Source of the DNA: Phormidesmis priestleyi BC1401
GTDB lineage: Bacteria > Cyanobacteriota > Cyanobacteriia > Leptolyngbyales > Leptolyngbyaceae
Assembly (NCBI RefSeq): GCF_001650195.1
Contig: NZ_LXYR01000006.1
Span: 62,001-126,000 of the forward strand
DNA: 64,000 nt
Direction: 5' to 3'
This document shows positions 33,434-42,296 of this stretch, one piece after another. Below the pieces are notes generated by a model that worked only from the letters and a program-made list of their open reading frames with translations, did no database searches and had not been told where the DNA came from. Within the stretch, counting starts at the first letter, position 1, and each line of letters starts with the position of its first letter. Made by a program: the position numbers and the translations under genes.

Positions 33434-35788
33434 CTAAGTTGCATTCAAAGCGATGAACTCTAATCGCTGGGCGTTGCCGTGATCGATAAACGTCTGTTCA
33501 CCTACGTCAACTAATTCGACAATGACTTCTCGATCGCCCACATTCCACTCACCCTGACGCGCCTCCACTTCGACAATCACTTCTGTCTCCACTTCTCTAA
33601 CTCGATACGTTGTGGTTGCCCAAGCTCCCGATCGAAACTCAAAACTCTCTCCGTCGTCTTCATACAGCGTGAATGCTCCATTGCCTGCCCAAACTTTGAG
33701 ACGAAGCTGCTCGATCGGACGTTCGCCTACAAACTGCATCACAGGCTGCATCGGGATAATGGCTCCTGCTTTGACATAGAGCGGCATCTGTTCGAGGGGA
33801 GAGTGGGCAAGAATGGAAGTTTTGCCTTCGTAGCGATCGCCGCTCCACCAGTCATACCAAACGCCTTCGGGGAGATAAACCGCCCGATATTCAACACCCG
33901 GACGGCACACCGGAGCCGCCATCAGCCAAGCCCCCAACATCACCTGATCGTGCAGTGCGTAGGTTTTAGAATCGTTGGGATAGTCATACAACAACGGACG
34001 CAGAATCGCTTCGCCTGTGGTGGCAGCGTTCCAGAATAGGGTGTAGAGATAGGGTAAAAGTTGATAGCGAAGATTGATGTAGTCGCGACAAATGGCTTCG
34101 ACCCGATCGCCAAACATCCACGGCTCATGAGGCTTTGATTTTAGGGCAGAATGACCTCGCATAAAGGGATACAGCATTCCCACCTGCATCCATCGCGCAA
34201 ATAACTCTGGCGTTGCATTTCCAGCAAATCCGCCGATATCTGCGCCAATAAAGGCGATTCCCGACAGGCTTGTATTGCAGAGCATCGGCAGCGATATTTC
34301 TAGATGCTCCCACAGCGATTGGTTGTCGCCCATCCACACCGACGACCAGCGCTGAATTCCGGCAAAGCCCGATCGCGTTAAAACAAACGATCGCTGGTTG
34401 GGTCGCAGTTTTTCTAAGCCCTGATAAGAGGCTTGAGCCATTGTGATGCCATAGAGGTTATGAGTTTCGGCGTGGGTGCCGCCTTCGATCGGGTCGCCTT
34501 GGGGCGCATTCATCGGGAAGAAAATTTTGTTGCCGTTGTCGCCAAATGGGCGATCGTCAAGGGTCGGCTCGTTCATGTCGTTCCAAATACCCACAACACC
34601 CGCATCGGTCAGGATTTTTTGGCGATCGCCCCACCACTCACGCACCTCTGTCTTCAAAAAGTCAGGAAAGACCGATTTGTCAGCCCACACATAGCCATAA
34701 ACGAGCTTCCCGTCAGCATCTCGAACAAAATATTCGTTCTCTAACCCTTCGTGATAGATCGGATATTCGCCATCTGGTTCGTACTTGACTCCTGGATCAA
34801 CGATCGGAATTACTTTGAATCCATCTTGCTTTAAATCGCCGATTAGTTTAGCCGGATCAGGAAACCGTGTCGGACTCCACGTAAACACTCGATAGCCCTG
34901 CATATAGTCAATATCCAAATGAATCACATCACAGGGAATCTGACGATCGCGAAACTCTTTAGCAAGGTTTCTCACCACATCTTCTGATTCATAACTCCAT
35001 CGACACTGGTGATAGCCCAGTGCCCATTTTGGCGGCAGAGGCATCCGTCCGGTGAGTTGAGTGTAAGTGTCAAGAATATCGGCAGGAGTTGCCCCAGAAA
35101 GGATGTAGTAGTCCAACTCAGGGCTGTTTGCCTGCATCTGCCACACGTCAGATTTTGCGGCTCCTAAATCGAACTGGCTCCAGAAGCTTGAGTTGAGAAA
35201 AATCCCGTAGATCAAACCCGGACGCAGCGTCAGAAAGAATGGAATCGCTTGATACATCTCATCGTCGATCGACGAATAATCCAGCGCGTCAACTGTCCAA
35301 TTGGTTTTGACTTCAAAGCGTTTGTCGAGCAGCCCCGATCGTTCTCCAAATCCATAAAAATGATCGTCGGCATGAATCGTTTTCCACGCTGAAACCTGTC
35401 CAGTTTTCCATCCCATTCCCATCTCGGCATCGTGGGCAAATGGCTGTCCCGCTGAGTCATAGCAGGCAATTCGGCACGGGCGACGCTGAATCTCGACGCG
35501 CATCTTCTCAGTTTGGATCGTGATCGTGTCGTCGGTTTGCTGCACCTCAAATTTAGGAATATCCCACTGATCATCCTCGCGAGTCACTGCCCACGATCGG
35601 CGCGGCAAAAACTCACCTTGAGGCGCTAATCGAACCCGAATCAGCTTTGGAGAGAGAATGCTGAGTTTGAGTTGAGCCTCGCCGCAATCGAGATGAAGGT
35701 GGCGATCGACAAGTTCAAAATTCTGCACGTCTCCTAACGTTGTCCAAGGCTGATTAGTCGTCGGCAGCTTTCCAAAAACTTGCGGCAT
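33434..35788 (-). CDS. GH31 alpha-glucosidase family protein
   Basis: The 784-residue protein has an N-terminal beta-sandwich and a central (beta/alpha)8 barrel. Key motifs are FGFGERSGLLDKR (printed here as YGFGERSG in the protein), PPKWALGYHQCRWSYESEDVV, IHLDIDYMQGYRVFTW, GIWNDMNEPTLDDRP with the nucleophile Asp, and FIGADIGGFAGN with the acid/base region. The C-terminal sandwich follows (LYEDDGESFEF). It hydrolyses alpha-glucosidic, or less likely alpha-xylosidic, bonds. No signal peptide is present, so a cytoplasmic role in glycogen or maltodextrin turnover is likely. Confidence 0.93.
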   Translation of the reverse strand: MPQVFGKLPTTNQPWTTLGDVQNFELVDRHLHLDCGEAQLKLSILSPKLIRVRLAPQGEFLPRRSWAVTREDDQWDIPKFEVQQTDDTITIQTEKMRVEIQRRPCRIACYDSAGQPFAHDAEMGMGWKTGQVSAWKTIHADDHFYGFGERSGLLDKRFEVKTNWTVDALDYSSIDDEMYQAIPFFLTLRPGLIYGIFLNSSFWSQFDLGAAKSDVWQMQANSPELDYYILSGATPADILDTYTQLTGRMPLPPKWALGYHQCRWSYESEDVVRNLAKEFRDRQIPCDVIHLDIDYMQGYRVFTWSPTRFPDPAKLIGDLKQDGFKVIPIVDPGVKYEPDGEYPIYHEGLENEYFVRDADGKLVYGYVWADKSVFPDFLKTEVREWWGDRQKILTDAGVVGIWNDMNEPTLDDRPFGDNGNKIFFPMNAPQGDPIEGGTHAETHNLYGITMAQASYQGLEKLRPNQRSFVLTRSGFAGIQRWSSVWMGDNQSLWEHLEISLPMLCNTSLSGIAFIGADIGGFAGNATPELFARWMQVGMLYPFMRGHSALKSKPHEPWMFGDRVEAICRDYINLRYQLLPYLYTLFWNAATTGEAILRPLLYDYPNDSKTYALHDQVMLGAWLMAAPVCRPGVEYRAVYLPEGVWYDWWSGDRYEGKTSILAHSPLEQMPLYVKAGAIIPMQPVMQFVGERPIEQLRLKVWAGNGAFTLYEDDGESFEFRSGAWATTTYRVREVETEVIVEVEARQGEWNVGDREVIVELVDVGEQTFIDHGNAQRLEFIALNAT

Positions 35789-35870
35789 AGGAATAATTTT
35801 GCGGTTTGATAAGACATCCCTAAACCTCGAATCACGAAAAACTTAGGGAACGTTTAGAACTTCTATAGAA

Positions 35871-36653
35871 CTAACCTTTGATTAGTGATTCTGCACCGTC
35901 GATCCAGACTTCGGTGCCTGTGATGTGGCTCGACGCATCAGACGCTAAAAAAGCCACCAGTTGAGCGACTTGTTCAGCCGACCCAGGCGCACCATCGGTT
36001 AATGAAATCATACCTTCAGGAAACTCGACGGGTTCTCGAATCGATTCAAGATTACGATGCTGAGAACTATTTTCGATGTTGGTTTCAATCTTTCCCGGAC
36101 ATACTACGTTCGCTCTAATCTTATGTTTTGCCAATTCTACTGCTATTAATTTTGTGAATGCGACCTGTGCTGCTTTTGTGCACGAATAGGCAGTTGAGCC
36201 AGTGTTGCTAAAAATTCGCGTCCCATTCACTGAAGCGGTAACGATAATAGACCCACCTTGTTGCTTAAGATAGGGCACTGCATATTTTACGGTTAGGAAT
36301 GTTCCTTTCAAATTTGTGTTGATTGTTTTGTCCCATTCTTCTGGCTCAAGCTGGTCGATCGGTGCCCACACGCCGTTAATTCCAGCGTTCGCAAATACGA
36401 TATCAATTTTGCCAAACTGCTGGGCGATTTTGTCGATCGCAGACTGCACTTGATCGGGTTGAGACACATCAGCAATCGTTGAGATTCCCTCACCGCCCTG
36501 TTGATTGATCTCGTCGATCGTGGCTTGCCCCTCTTTAGGTGTGTGGTCGATCGTGCCCACCTTTGCCCCTTGTGCCGCAAATAATAGTGCGGTTGCTTTG
36601 CCAATTCCTGATCCTGCGCCTGTGACGATCGCGACCTTGCCTGTAAGCTGCAT
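35871..36653 (-). CDS. Short-chain dehydrogenase/reductase
   Basis: The 260-residue classical SDR has the cofactor motif TGAGSGIG at 11-18, NAG in IVFANAGINGV at about 88, ITASVNG with the catalytic Ser and YSCTKAA with Tyr and Lys, then VCPGKIETNI. It ends with the typical HITGTEVWIDGAESL. The Asp-containing TIDHT after beta strand 2 suggests NAD(H) preference. Substrate unknown. Confidence 0.9.
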   Translation of the reverse strand: MQLTGKVAIVTGAGSGIGKATALLFAAQGAKVGTIDHTPKEGQATIDEINQQGGEGISTIADVSQPDQVQSAIDKIAQQFGKIDIVFANAGINGVWAPIDQLEPEEWDKTINTNLKGTFLTVKYAVPYLKQQGGSIIVTASVNGTRIFSNTGSTAYSCTKAAQVAFTKLIAVELAKHKIRANVVCPGKIETNIENSSQHRNLESIREPVEFPEGMISLTDGAPGSAEQVAQLVAFLASDASSHITGTEVWIDGAESLIKG

Positions 36654-36846
36654 AATTATCCATTAAAGAGCGAAGGATGAGGAATTTAGAACTGAATCTC
36701 AAACCCTTGTTCCTTATCCCTCAGTGTTTACTCAACCTGATGCAGCAGATACCTCCATCTGAAGTTAGGTTACAAAGTCTCCCTTTAGCGAGGCGAAGAT
36801 TTTTGGCTCATTTGATAGTTTTCAAGAGGTTAAATATGAGGTTTTT

Positions 36847-37347
36847 ATGACATACACCACGTCAAACACTGAAAACGAATTGTCCAGTGCTTTTGGAAGT
36901 TTAGACACCGATCAGCAGCTTGCACTGTTCTATTTCATCTATAAAGAGATGGGAAACACCATTACTCCTGCTGCTCCCGGCGCAAGTACCGCATCTCCTG
37001 AAATCGGAGAAGCCTATTTCAACCGAGTCAAAGAGCTACCCCATGATCAGCAGCTAGAACTACAGCGAGATTTGATTAATCGCAAAAACACTGAATTTTC
37101 TCGCGAGTACGGGGCACTTAGCGACACCACAAAGCTTTTATTCTGGTATTTGCTAGCTCAAGGAATGGATAATCAAACGATTATTCCAATGCCTTCTAAT
37201 TATGAATTGGTCTCTGAAGCCACTACTCTATTGGAGCAGATCAAAGGATTGGCATTTGAGCAACAAATCACGCTGTTCCGCGATATCGTCTCCCCAATGG
37301 GTGTAGACCCCAACGCGGTTGAACACGACTCTGAAACTGGTTTATAA
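36847..37347 (+). CDS. Helical carotenoid protein (OCP N-terminal-domain homologue)
   Basis: The 166-residue protein consists of only the all-helical carotenoid-binding domain of the orange carotenoid protein: LSSAFGSLDTDQQLALFYFI at the start, AYFNRVKELPHDQQLELQRD in the middle, and LFWYLLAQGMDN with FEQQITLFRDIVSPMG near the end. The NTF2-like C-terminal domain of full OCP is absent, so it belongs to the HCP family. HCPs bind ketocarotenoids and quench singlet oxygen; some quench phycobilisomes. A hairpin terminator follows. Confidence 0.92.
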   Translation: MTYTTSNTENELSSAFGSLDTDQQLALFYFIYKEMGNTITPAAPGASTASPEIGEAYFNRVKELPHDQQLELQRDLINRKNTEFSREYGALSDTTKLLFWYLLAQGMDNQTIIPMPSNYELVSEATTLLEQIKGLAFEQQITLFRDIVSPMGVDPNAVEHDSETGL

Positions 37348-37356
37348 GATAGATTG

Positions 37357-37400
37357 AGGCGATCGTTCTATGTAGGAGCGATCGCCTGTTGGTAGATTTT
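37357..37400 (+). terminator. HIP1-containing hairpin, likely terminator of the carotenoid protein gene
   Basis: AGGCGATCG at 37357-37365 pairs perfectly with CGATCGCCT at 37379-37387. A T-rich run (TTTTTATTTAT) follows about ten bases later. Confidence 0.6.
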
Positions 37401-37467
37401 TATTTATAAATGCAATAGGTTTGTGAACTGAGAAGCGATCGCCGCCGCAAACACATCAAAATTAGAA

Positions 37468-37566
37468 TTAGTTGTCTTTCTCTTTCCTGATTCTCGAAGC
37501 TTTTTCGCGACTTACGATCGCTTCTTCGTAAGGTTTTAGTTTTTCGAGAGCAACACCACGGTTGTA
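37468..37566 (-). pseudogene. Single-unit TPR remnant
   Basis: The minus-strand frame reads YNRGVALEKLKPYEEAIVSR and then EKASRIRKEKDN and a stop. This is one TPR unit of the WYNRG.AL..L..YEEAI type common in cyanobacterial repeat proteins. It is only 32 codons long, with a stop just upstream, so it is a leftover of a larger gene. Confidence 0.5.
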
Positions 37567-37586
37567 CTAAGCTAACTCATTAAACT

Positions 37587-37720
37587 TCTTGCAAAAGTCC
37601 GAAGATGCCCTCATTCCCCAACTCCTTCTCCCAAGCTTGAGAGAAGGGGAGCCAGATTTCAAAGTCCCTCTCCCAAGCTTGGGAGAGGGATTTAGGGTAA
37701 GGGCAGAAACTTTTGCAAGA
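37587..37720. repeat. MITE-like palindromic repeat, copy 2, with terminal inverted repeats
   Basis: The outer ends are TCTTGCAAAAGT (37587-37598) and its perfect complement ACTTTTGCAAGA (37709-37720). The core 37607-37704 matches the element at 17195-17277 in layout. It includes the perfect palindrome formed by CCCTCTCCCAAG and CTTGGGAGAGGG. Open frames reported across it on both strands are artefacts of the palindrome. Confidence 0.8.
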
Positions 37721-37859
37721 GGTCTATTGTCTGGGTTGAGAATGAGCAGGCTTGATGTATCGAAGTCAACGCCTACATTCCGGCAAATAGAAGCGTGATT
37801 ATGACAGCAACTCACCAGCCGAACAGAGCAGTGAATTGTTTATCAACCCACGATCGCTT

Positions 37860-38415
37860 CTACAACACCAGCCAACTCAAAATCTGTTCTGTCGTTAGAG
37901 TCAACGTAAGTCCTTCCAGCACAGGCAACTGAGTTGCGCTTTCAAACACCTCCACTCGCTGCCCCGGAGACACTGCAAATACCGATCGTCTGGCGCAATC
38001 AGCCAACCCACTCAGTGCCGTGCTGTGAACAATGCAGCAAGCTTCTCAACACTTTCGTCAGGCTTTGATCAGGAGACAGAATCTCGATCGCCCAGTCGGG
38101 ATGAATACTAAAGCGATTCGCAATCCGTCCAGACGGCTGTGTTGGGATTTTCCCCCAGCGAAAGACGGAAATATCAGGCACGATCGAGACTCCACCAAAT
38201 GTACAGCGCAACTCTGGAAACGCCTTCGCAATCTTCTGAGGCTGCACAACTTGATCAATGGCTTTGCAAAGCTCGATTTGGATTAAGCTGTGTTCTCCTT
38301 GGGGCGTGGGTTTCTGAATGATTTCTTCACTGATGAATTCAGAAGCAGGTTTCGTTTCTGGCTGTTCTAGAAACGCTGCAAGGGTTAATCTTGATTCAAG
38401 AGTAGGTGCGTTCAT
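37860..38415 (-). pseudogene. Frameshifted Uma2 family gene
   Basis: From ATG 38415 the frame gives MNAPTLESRLTLAAFLEQPE through LRCTFGGVSIVPDISVFRWG and HPDWAIEILSPDQSLTKV to LLHCSQHGTEWVG and a stop at 37999. The expected continuation is then found in other frames: a GWLIAPDD-like piece just downstream, and SVFAVSPGQRVEVFESATQL and the C-terminus to a TAG at 37860. At least two frameshifts separate these. Up to the break it closely resembles the intact Uma2 gene at 20585-21148. Confidence 0.75.
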
Positions 38416-38542
38416 AGCAACATTACAAATCGATCTACGCACATTGTAATCAAACTCAAGATTCCCTTTTGGCGATCGTCACCCAGAAACCAGTATCGTT
38501 TTTTTAAGACCAAACCCTGACTCCGATACCCCACGAAACCCG

Positions 38543-40510
38543 ATGTCTGAATCGAGCATTGAATCTATTTTGCAAGAAACGCGCCTCTTTCCGCCCAGTG
38601 CAGAATTTTCTCAAAAGGCGCAGATCAAAAGCTTAGAAGACTATCAGGCACTTTACGATCGTGCCCAAGCTGACCCACAAAAATTTTGGGCTGACCTCGC
38701 AGAACAGGAGATGCACTGGTTCCAAAAATGGGATGCCGTGTTGGACTGGAGCAATCCTCCGTTTGCCAAGTGGTTTGTCAACGGCAAAACGAATCTTTCT
38801 TATAACTGTCTCGATCGCCATTTAAACACCGATCGCCGCGACAAACCCGCGATCGTCTGGGAAGGCGAACCCGGAGATTCAATCACCCTCACCTACGTTC
38901 AACTCCACGCCGAAGTCTGCAAGTTTGCCAACGTTCTAAAGCAACTGGGCGTGCAGAAAGGCGATCGGGTGGCGCTGTATATGCCGATGATTCCTGAAGC
39001 GGCGATCGCGATGCTGGCGTGCGCTCGAATCGGTGCCGCTCATACCGTGATTTTTGGGGGCTTTAGCGCCGAGGCACTGCGCGATCGCTTGATTGATTGT
39101 CAGGTTAAAGTCGTCGTTACTGCCGATGGAGGCTGGCGCAAAGACGCGATAGTGCCACTTAAAGATCAGGTCGATAAAGCCTTAGCCGATCCTAAAGTGC
39201 CTGTTGAGAAAGTGCTGGTCGCCAAACGCACCGGGCAGGAAATTGTGATGAAGAGCGATCGAGATTTTTGGTGGCACGACTTAAAAGAAACCGTCTCCGC
39301 CGACTGCCCTGCCGAACCGATGGACAGCGAAGATATGCTGTTCATTCTCTACACCTCTGGCAGCACGGGCAAACCGAAGGGCGTAGTGCATACGACGGGC
39401 GGCTATAACCTCTATGCCCACATGACGACCAAATGGATTTTTGACCTGCAAGAAACCGATGTGTTTTGGTGCACCGCCGACGTGGGCTGGATTACCGGAC
39501 ACAGCTACGTCGTGTATGGACCTTTATCAAACGGCGCAACCAGCGTCATGTATGAAGGTGCCCCTCGCGCTTCCAATCCCGGCTGCTTTTGGGATGTGAT
39601 TGAAAAGCACAAAGTCACCGTCTTCTACACGGCACCGACCGCGATTCGCGCCTTTATCAAGATGGGCGATGAGCATCCCAACTCCCGCGATTTGTCGTCC
39701 CTACGATTGTTGGGCACCGTTGGCGAACCGATCAATCCTGAAGCCTGGATGTGGTATCACACCGTGATTGGGGGCGAAAAATGCCCGATCGTTGATACCT
39801 GGTGGCAAACCGAGACCGGAGGCATTATGATCACTGCGCTTCCAGGGGCAATTCCGACTAAGCCGGGTTCTGCGACGCTGCCCTTCCCTGGCATTTTGGC
39901 AGACGTGGTGGACTTAAACGGTAACTCGATCGGAGTGAATGAAGGCGGCTATTTAGCCATTCGCCACCCGTGGCCCGGTATGATGCGGACGGTGTTTGGC
40001 GACCCCGATCGCTTCCGTCGCACTTATTGGGAGCACATCCCGGTTAAAGACGGTCACTACACTTACTTTGCAGGGGATGGCGCACGCCGCGACGAAGACG
40101 GATATTTTTGGGTGATGGGTCGCGTTGATGACGTGATTAGCGTTGCCGGACACCGTTTAGGCACGATGGAAATCGAATCAGCGTTGGTGTCTCATCCCGC
40201 CGTTGCAGAAGCGGCAGTGGTCGGCAAACCTGACGAAATTAAGGGTGAAGAAATTGTGGCATTTGTCACGCTTGAAGGCACCCATCAGCCCAGTGACGAT
40301 CTGGCAAAAGAACTGAAGAAACACGTCGTTCAGGAAATTGGCGCGATCGCGCGTCCGGGTGAAATCCGATTTGCCGATGCGTTGCCCAAGACTCGATCGG
40401 GCAAAATTATGCGTCGCCTTTTGCGCGATCTTGCCAGTGGCACCGCCATTTCGGGCGACACCTCGACGCTAGAAGATCGCAGCGTGTTAGACAAACTTCG
40501 CGAAGGTTAA
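38543..40510 (+). CDS. acs: Acetyl-CoA synthetase
   Basis: The 655-residue ANL-superfamily enzyme has [20 protein letters not shown] at about 271-290, [16 protein letters not shown] at about 313, [10 protein letters not shown] at about 418, [20 protein letters not shown] at about 526 and the acetylatable Lys in [15 protein letters not shown] near the C-terminus. It converts acetate, ATP and CoA to acetyl-CoA, scavenging acetate. Length and N-terminal ACAS domain are normal. A terminator follows. Confidence 0.97.
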   Translation: MSESSIESILQETRLFPPSAEFSQKAQIKSLEDYQALYDRAQADPQKFWADLAEQEMHWFQKWDAVLDWSNPPFAKWFVNGKTNLSYNCLDRHLNTDRRDKPAIVWEGEPGDSITLTYVQLHAEVCKFANVLKQLGVQKGDRVALYMPMIPEAAIAMLACARIGAAHTVIFGGFSAEALRDRLIDCQVKVVVTADGGWRKDAIVPLKDQVDKALADPKVPVEKVLVAKRTGQEIVMKSDRDFWWHDLKETVSADCPAEPMDSEDMLFILYTSGSTGKPKGVVHTTGGYNLYAHMTTKWIFDLQETDVFWCTADVGWITGHSYVVYGPLSNGATSVMYEGAPRASNPGCFWDVIEKHKVTVFYTAPTAIRAFIKMGDEHPNSRDLSSLRLLGTVGEPINPEAWMWYHTVIGGEKCPIVDTWWQTETGGIMITALPGAIPTKPGSATLPFPGILADVVDLNGNSIGVNEGGYLAIRHPWPGMMRTVFGDPDRFRRTYWEHIPVKDGHYTYFAGDGARRDEDGYFWVMGRVDDVISVAGHRLGTMEIESALVSHPAVAEAAVVGKPDEIKGEEIVAFVTLEGTHQPSDDLAKELKKHVVQEIGAIARPGEIRFADALPKTRSGKIMRRLLRDLASGTAISGDTSTLEDRSVLDKLREG

Positions 40511-40520
40511 GCGAGCCAAC

Positions 40521-40556
40521 GGACGATCGTGCAATTCCCTCCGATCGTCCATTTTT
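40521..40556 (+). terminator. Rho-independent terminator after acs
   Basis: GGACGATCG at 40521-40529 pairs perfectly with CGATCGTCC at 40542-40550, followed by ATTTTTC. Confidence 0.85.
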
Positions 40557-40599
40557 CAACCAATATCTCACACCAAACCAATCGATGAACGCCACCGTA

Positions 40600-40622
40600 G
40601 AGACGTTCCGGTGGAACGTCTC
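40600..40622. repeat. GAGACGTTCC palindrome (cyanobacterial dispersed repeat)
   Basis: GAGACGTTCC (40600-40609) and its perfect complement GGAACGTCTC (40613-40622) flank a three-base loop. Palindromes of the GTAGAGACGTT...AACGTCTC type are dispersed in many cyanobacterial genomes. Between convergent acs and cysH it could also end cysH transcripts. Confidence 0.7.
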
Positions 40623-40678
40623 CCAGTCGATCGCGCCATGACCAACCGATCTGTCACATTCAAAAATTGAATCGGCTA

Positions 40679-41422
40679 TTAATCATCCTGAGTCGGTGCG
40701 TGCAGTCCACACTCTTTCTTCGTCGCATCTTCCCACCACCAGCGCCCTTCTCGCTCGTGTTGTTGAGGCAGCGTCGGGCGCGTACACGGTTCACAGCCAA
40801 TGCTAATAAAGCCGCGCTCATGAAGCGGATTGTAGGGCACTTCATACGATCGGATATACATCCAAACGTCGGCGGATGTCCAGTTTGCAAGTGGGTTGAA
40901 CTTGATTAAAGTCCGATCGTCATTTGAGAACGCCTTGTCGATTTGAACCACAGGCACGTTGGCACGAGTCGGACTTTGATCCTTACGCTGACCTGTGATC
41001 CAGGCATCTAAGGTAGACAGCTTGCGGCGCAGAGGCGCAACTTTGCGAATACCGCAGCATTCTTGGTGTCCATCTTCGTAGAAGCTGAACAGTCCTTTGG
41101 CGGAGACTAGATTTTCGAGTTGAGTCGCATCGGGATACATTACGTCGATCGTGATCCCATAATGCTTTCTGACTCGCTCAATAAACTGATAGGTTTCGGC
41201 ATGAAGCCGACCCGTATCAAGGCTGAAAACTTTGATGTCTTGGTTGATTTTGTGCGCCATGTCGATCAACACGACATCTTCAGCACCGCTAAAAGAGATC
41301 GCAATGTTGTCAAACTGACTAAGGGCAGTTGCAAGAATCTTTTGTGGGCTTTGGCTCGAAAGGTTGGCATCGAGGCTAGAAATATCTAGGTTTTGACTGG
41401 GCTGCGCGGTCAACTGCGCCAT
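40679..41422 (-). CDS. cysH: Adenylyl-/phosphoadenylyl-sulfate reductase
   Basis: The 247-residue PAPS-reductase-fold enzyme has [17 protein letters not shown] at about 42, [13 protein letters not shown] at about 66, [15 protein letters not shown] at about 177, and the catalytic ECGLH motif near the end. It also has the two cysteine pairs [14 protein letters not shown] and GCEPCTRP, which in the family coordinate a [4Fe-4S] cluster and mark enzymes able to use adenylyl sulfate directly. It makes sulfite in assimilatory sulfate reduction. Confidence 0.92.
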   Translation of the reverse strand: MAQLTAQPSQNLDISSLDANLSSQSPQKILATALSQFDNIAISFSGAEDVVLIDMAHKINQDIKVFSLDTGRLHAETYQFIERVRKHYGITIDVMYPDATQLENLVSAKGLFSFYEDGHQECCGIRKVAPLRRKLSTLDAWITGQRKDQSPTRANVPVVQIDKAFSNDDRTLIKFNPLANWTSADVWMYIRSYEVPYNPLHERGFISIGCEPCTRPTLPQQHEREGRWWWEDATKKECGLHAPTQDD

Positions 41423-41586
41423 GATAGTGTTCTCCGCTGATCCGTCTGAATTCCATTCTCTATTCTATCGGCTTGTCAGCACCCCTGTGTTTTTGGAAAA
41501 CGTGTCAAACCCTTCATACTTTGCTTTTCAAAAAAAATAGTTCGGTATACTAATCTTGTCTTCTTCCTAAGCATGAACTAACAGCA

Positions 41587-42201
41587 ATGTTCAATCCTGC
41601 GAAAGTCGGTCAACTCAAAAGCAACGCCCCCGATGTAGACACAGTGAGAATTCGCACCAGTCCAGATTTGACCTCTGATTTTGTCTCAAAACCTGTCGGC
41701 ACTCGTGTCATGGTGACGGATCAAACGCTAGGGGCAGATCCGGCTGGCTTTTATTGGTATCGAGTCACCTTTGACGGCACAGAAGATGGCTGGGTCAGAG
41801 ATGATGTGATTGATGTCTCTACAAACCCAACTCCGTCTCCATCACCGACCCCGACTCCAACTCCATCCCCAACTCCAAATCCGATTGATGCCCACACGCG
41901 CCTGTTTTTTGAAACCGACACTCGACAGGTCAGAGTGTTTGAAGAGGGAGTCAGCGTTTTCATGAATATCTACAACAAAAAGACGGCATCCACTGAGCTA
42001 AATCACGTCTTTGCGACTAAATTGTCGGGTGGAGATTCGAGAGGATGGGAGAATTATCTGTCCACCAAAGATGGACGAGCTTATCAAGCCTCAATGATTC
42101 AGCGGGGTACCACGCAACTCAAAATCACCAATAGCAGCACTGGTCTCGATGTTGAACCGATCGAGTCTGGCTTCAAAGCTTGGGGAACCGAGTATCAGTA
42201 A
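41587..42201 (+). CDS. SH3-domain protein with Pro/Thr/Ser linker, unknown
   Basis: The protein has 204 residues. Residues about 15-78 form a bacterial SH3-like domain (VRIRTSPDLTSDFV, GFYWYRVTFDGTEDGWVRDDVI). A linker TPSPSPTPTPTPSPTPNP at about 82-99 is followed by an unassigned 100-residue domain (AHTRLFFETDTRQVRVFEEG, DSRGWENYLSTKDGRAYQASM). No signal peptide is visible. TATACT at about 41543-41548 could be a promoter -10 element. The linker type matches that of the GH25 protein. Confidence 0.7.
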   Translation: MFNPAKVGQLKSNAPDVDTVRIRTSPDLTSDFVSKPVGTRVMVTDQTLGADPAGFYWYRVTFDGTEDGWVRDDVIDVSTNPTPSPSPTPTPTPSPTPNPIDAHTRLFFETDTRQVRVFEEGVSVFMNIYNKKTASTELNHVFATKLSGGDSRGWENYLSTKDGRAYQASMIQRGTTQLKITNSSTGLDVEPIESGFKAWGTEYQ

Positions 42202-42296
42202 AGCAGGGTCTCGATCGTTGAATAGTTTGCTCAAACCTCATCTCTGCATCTTGCATGAGTCGGTAGGATTAGAGAGAAGTCGTGATCTGATGTTTG

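Noticed and set aside
37567-37815. Opposed small genes over the palindromic repeat
   Set aside because: Frames are generated by the MITE-like palindrome.
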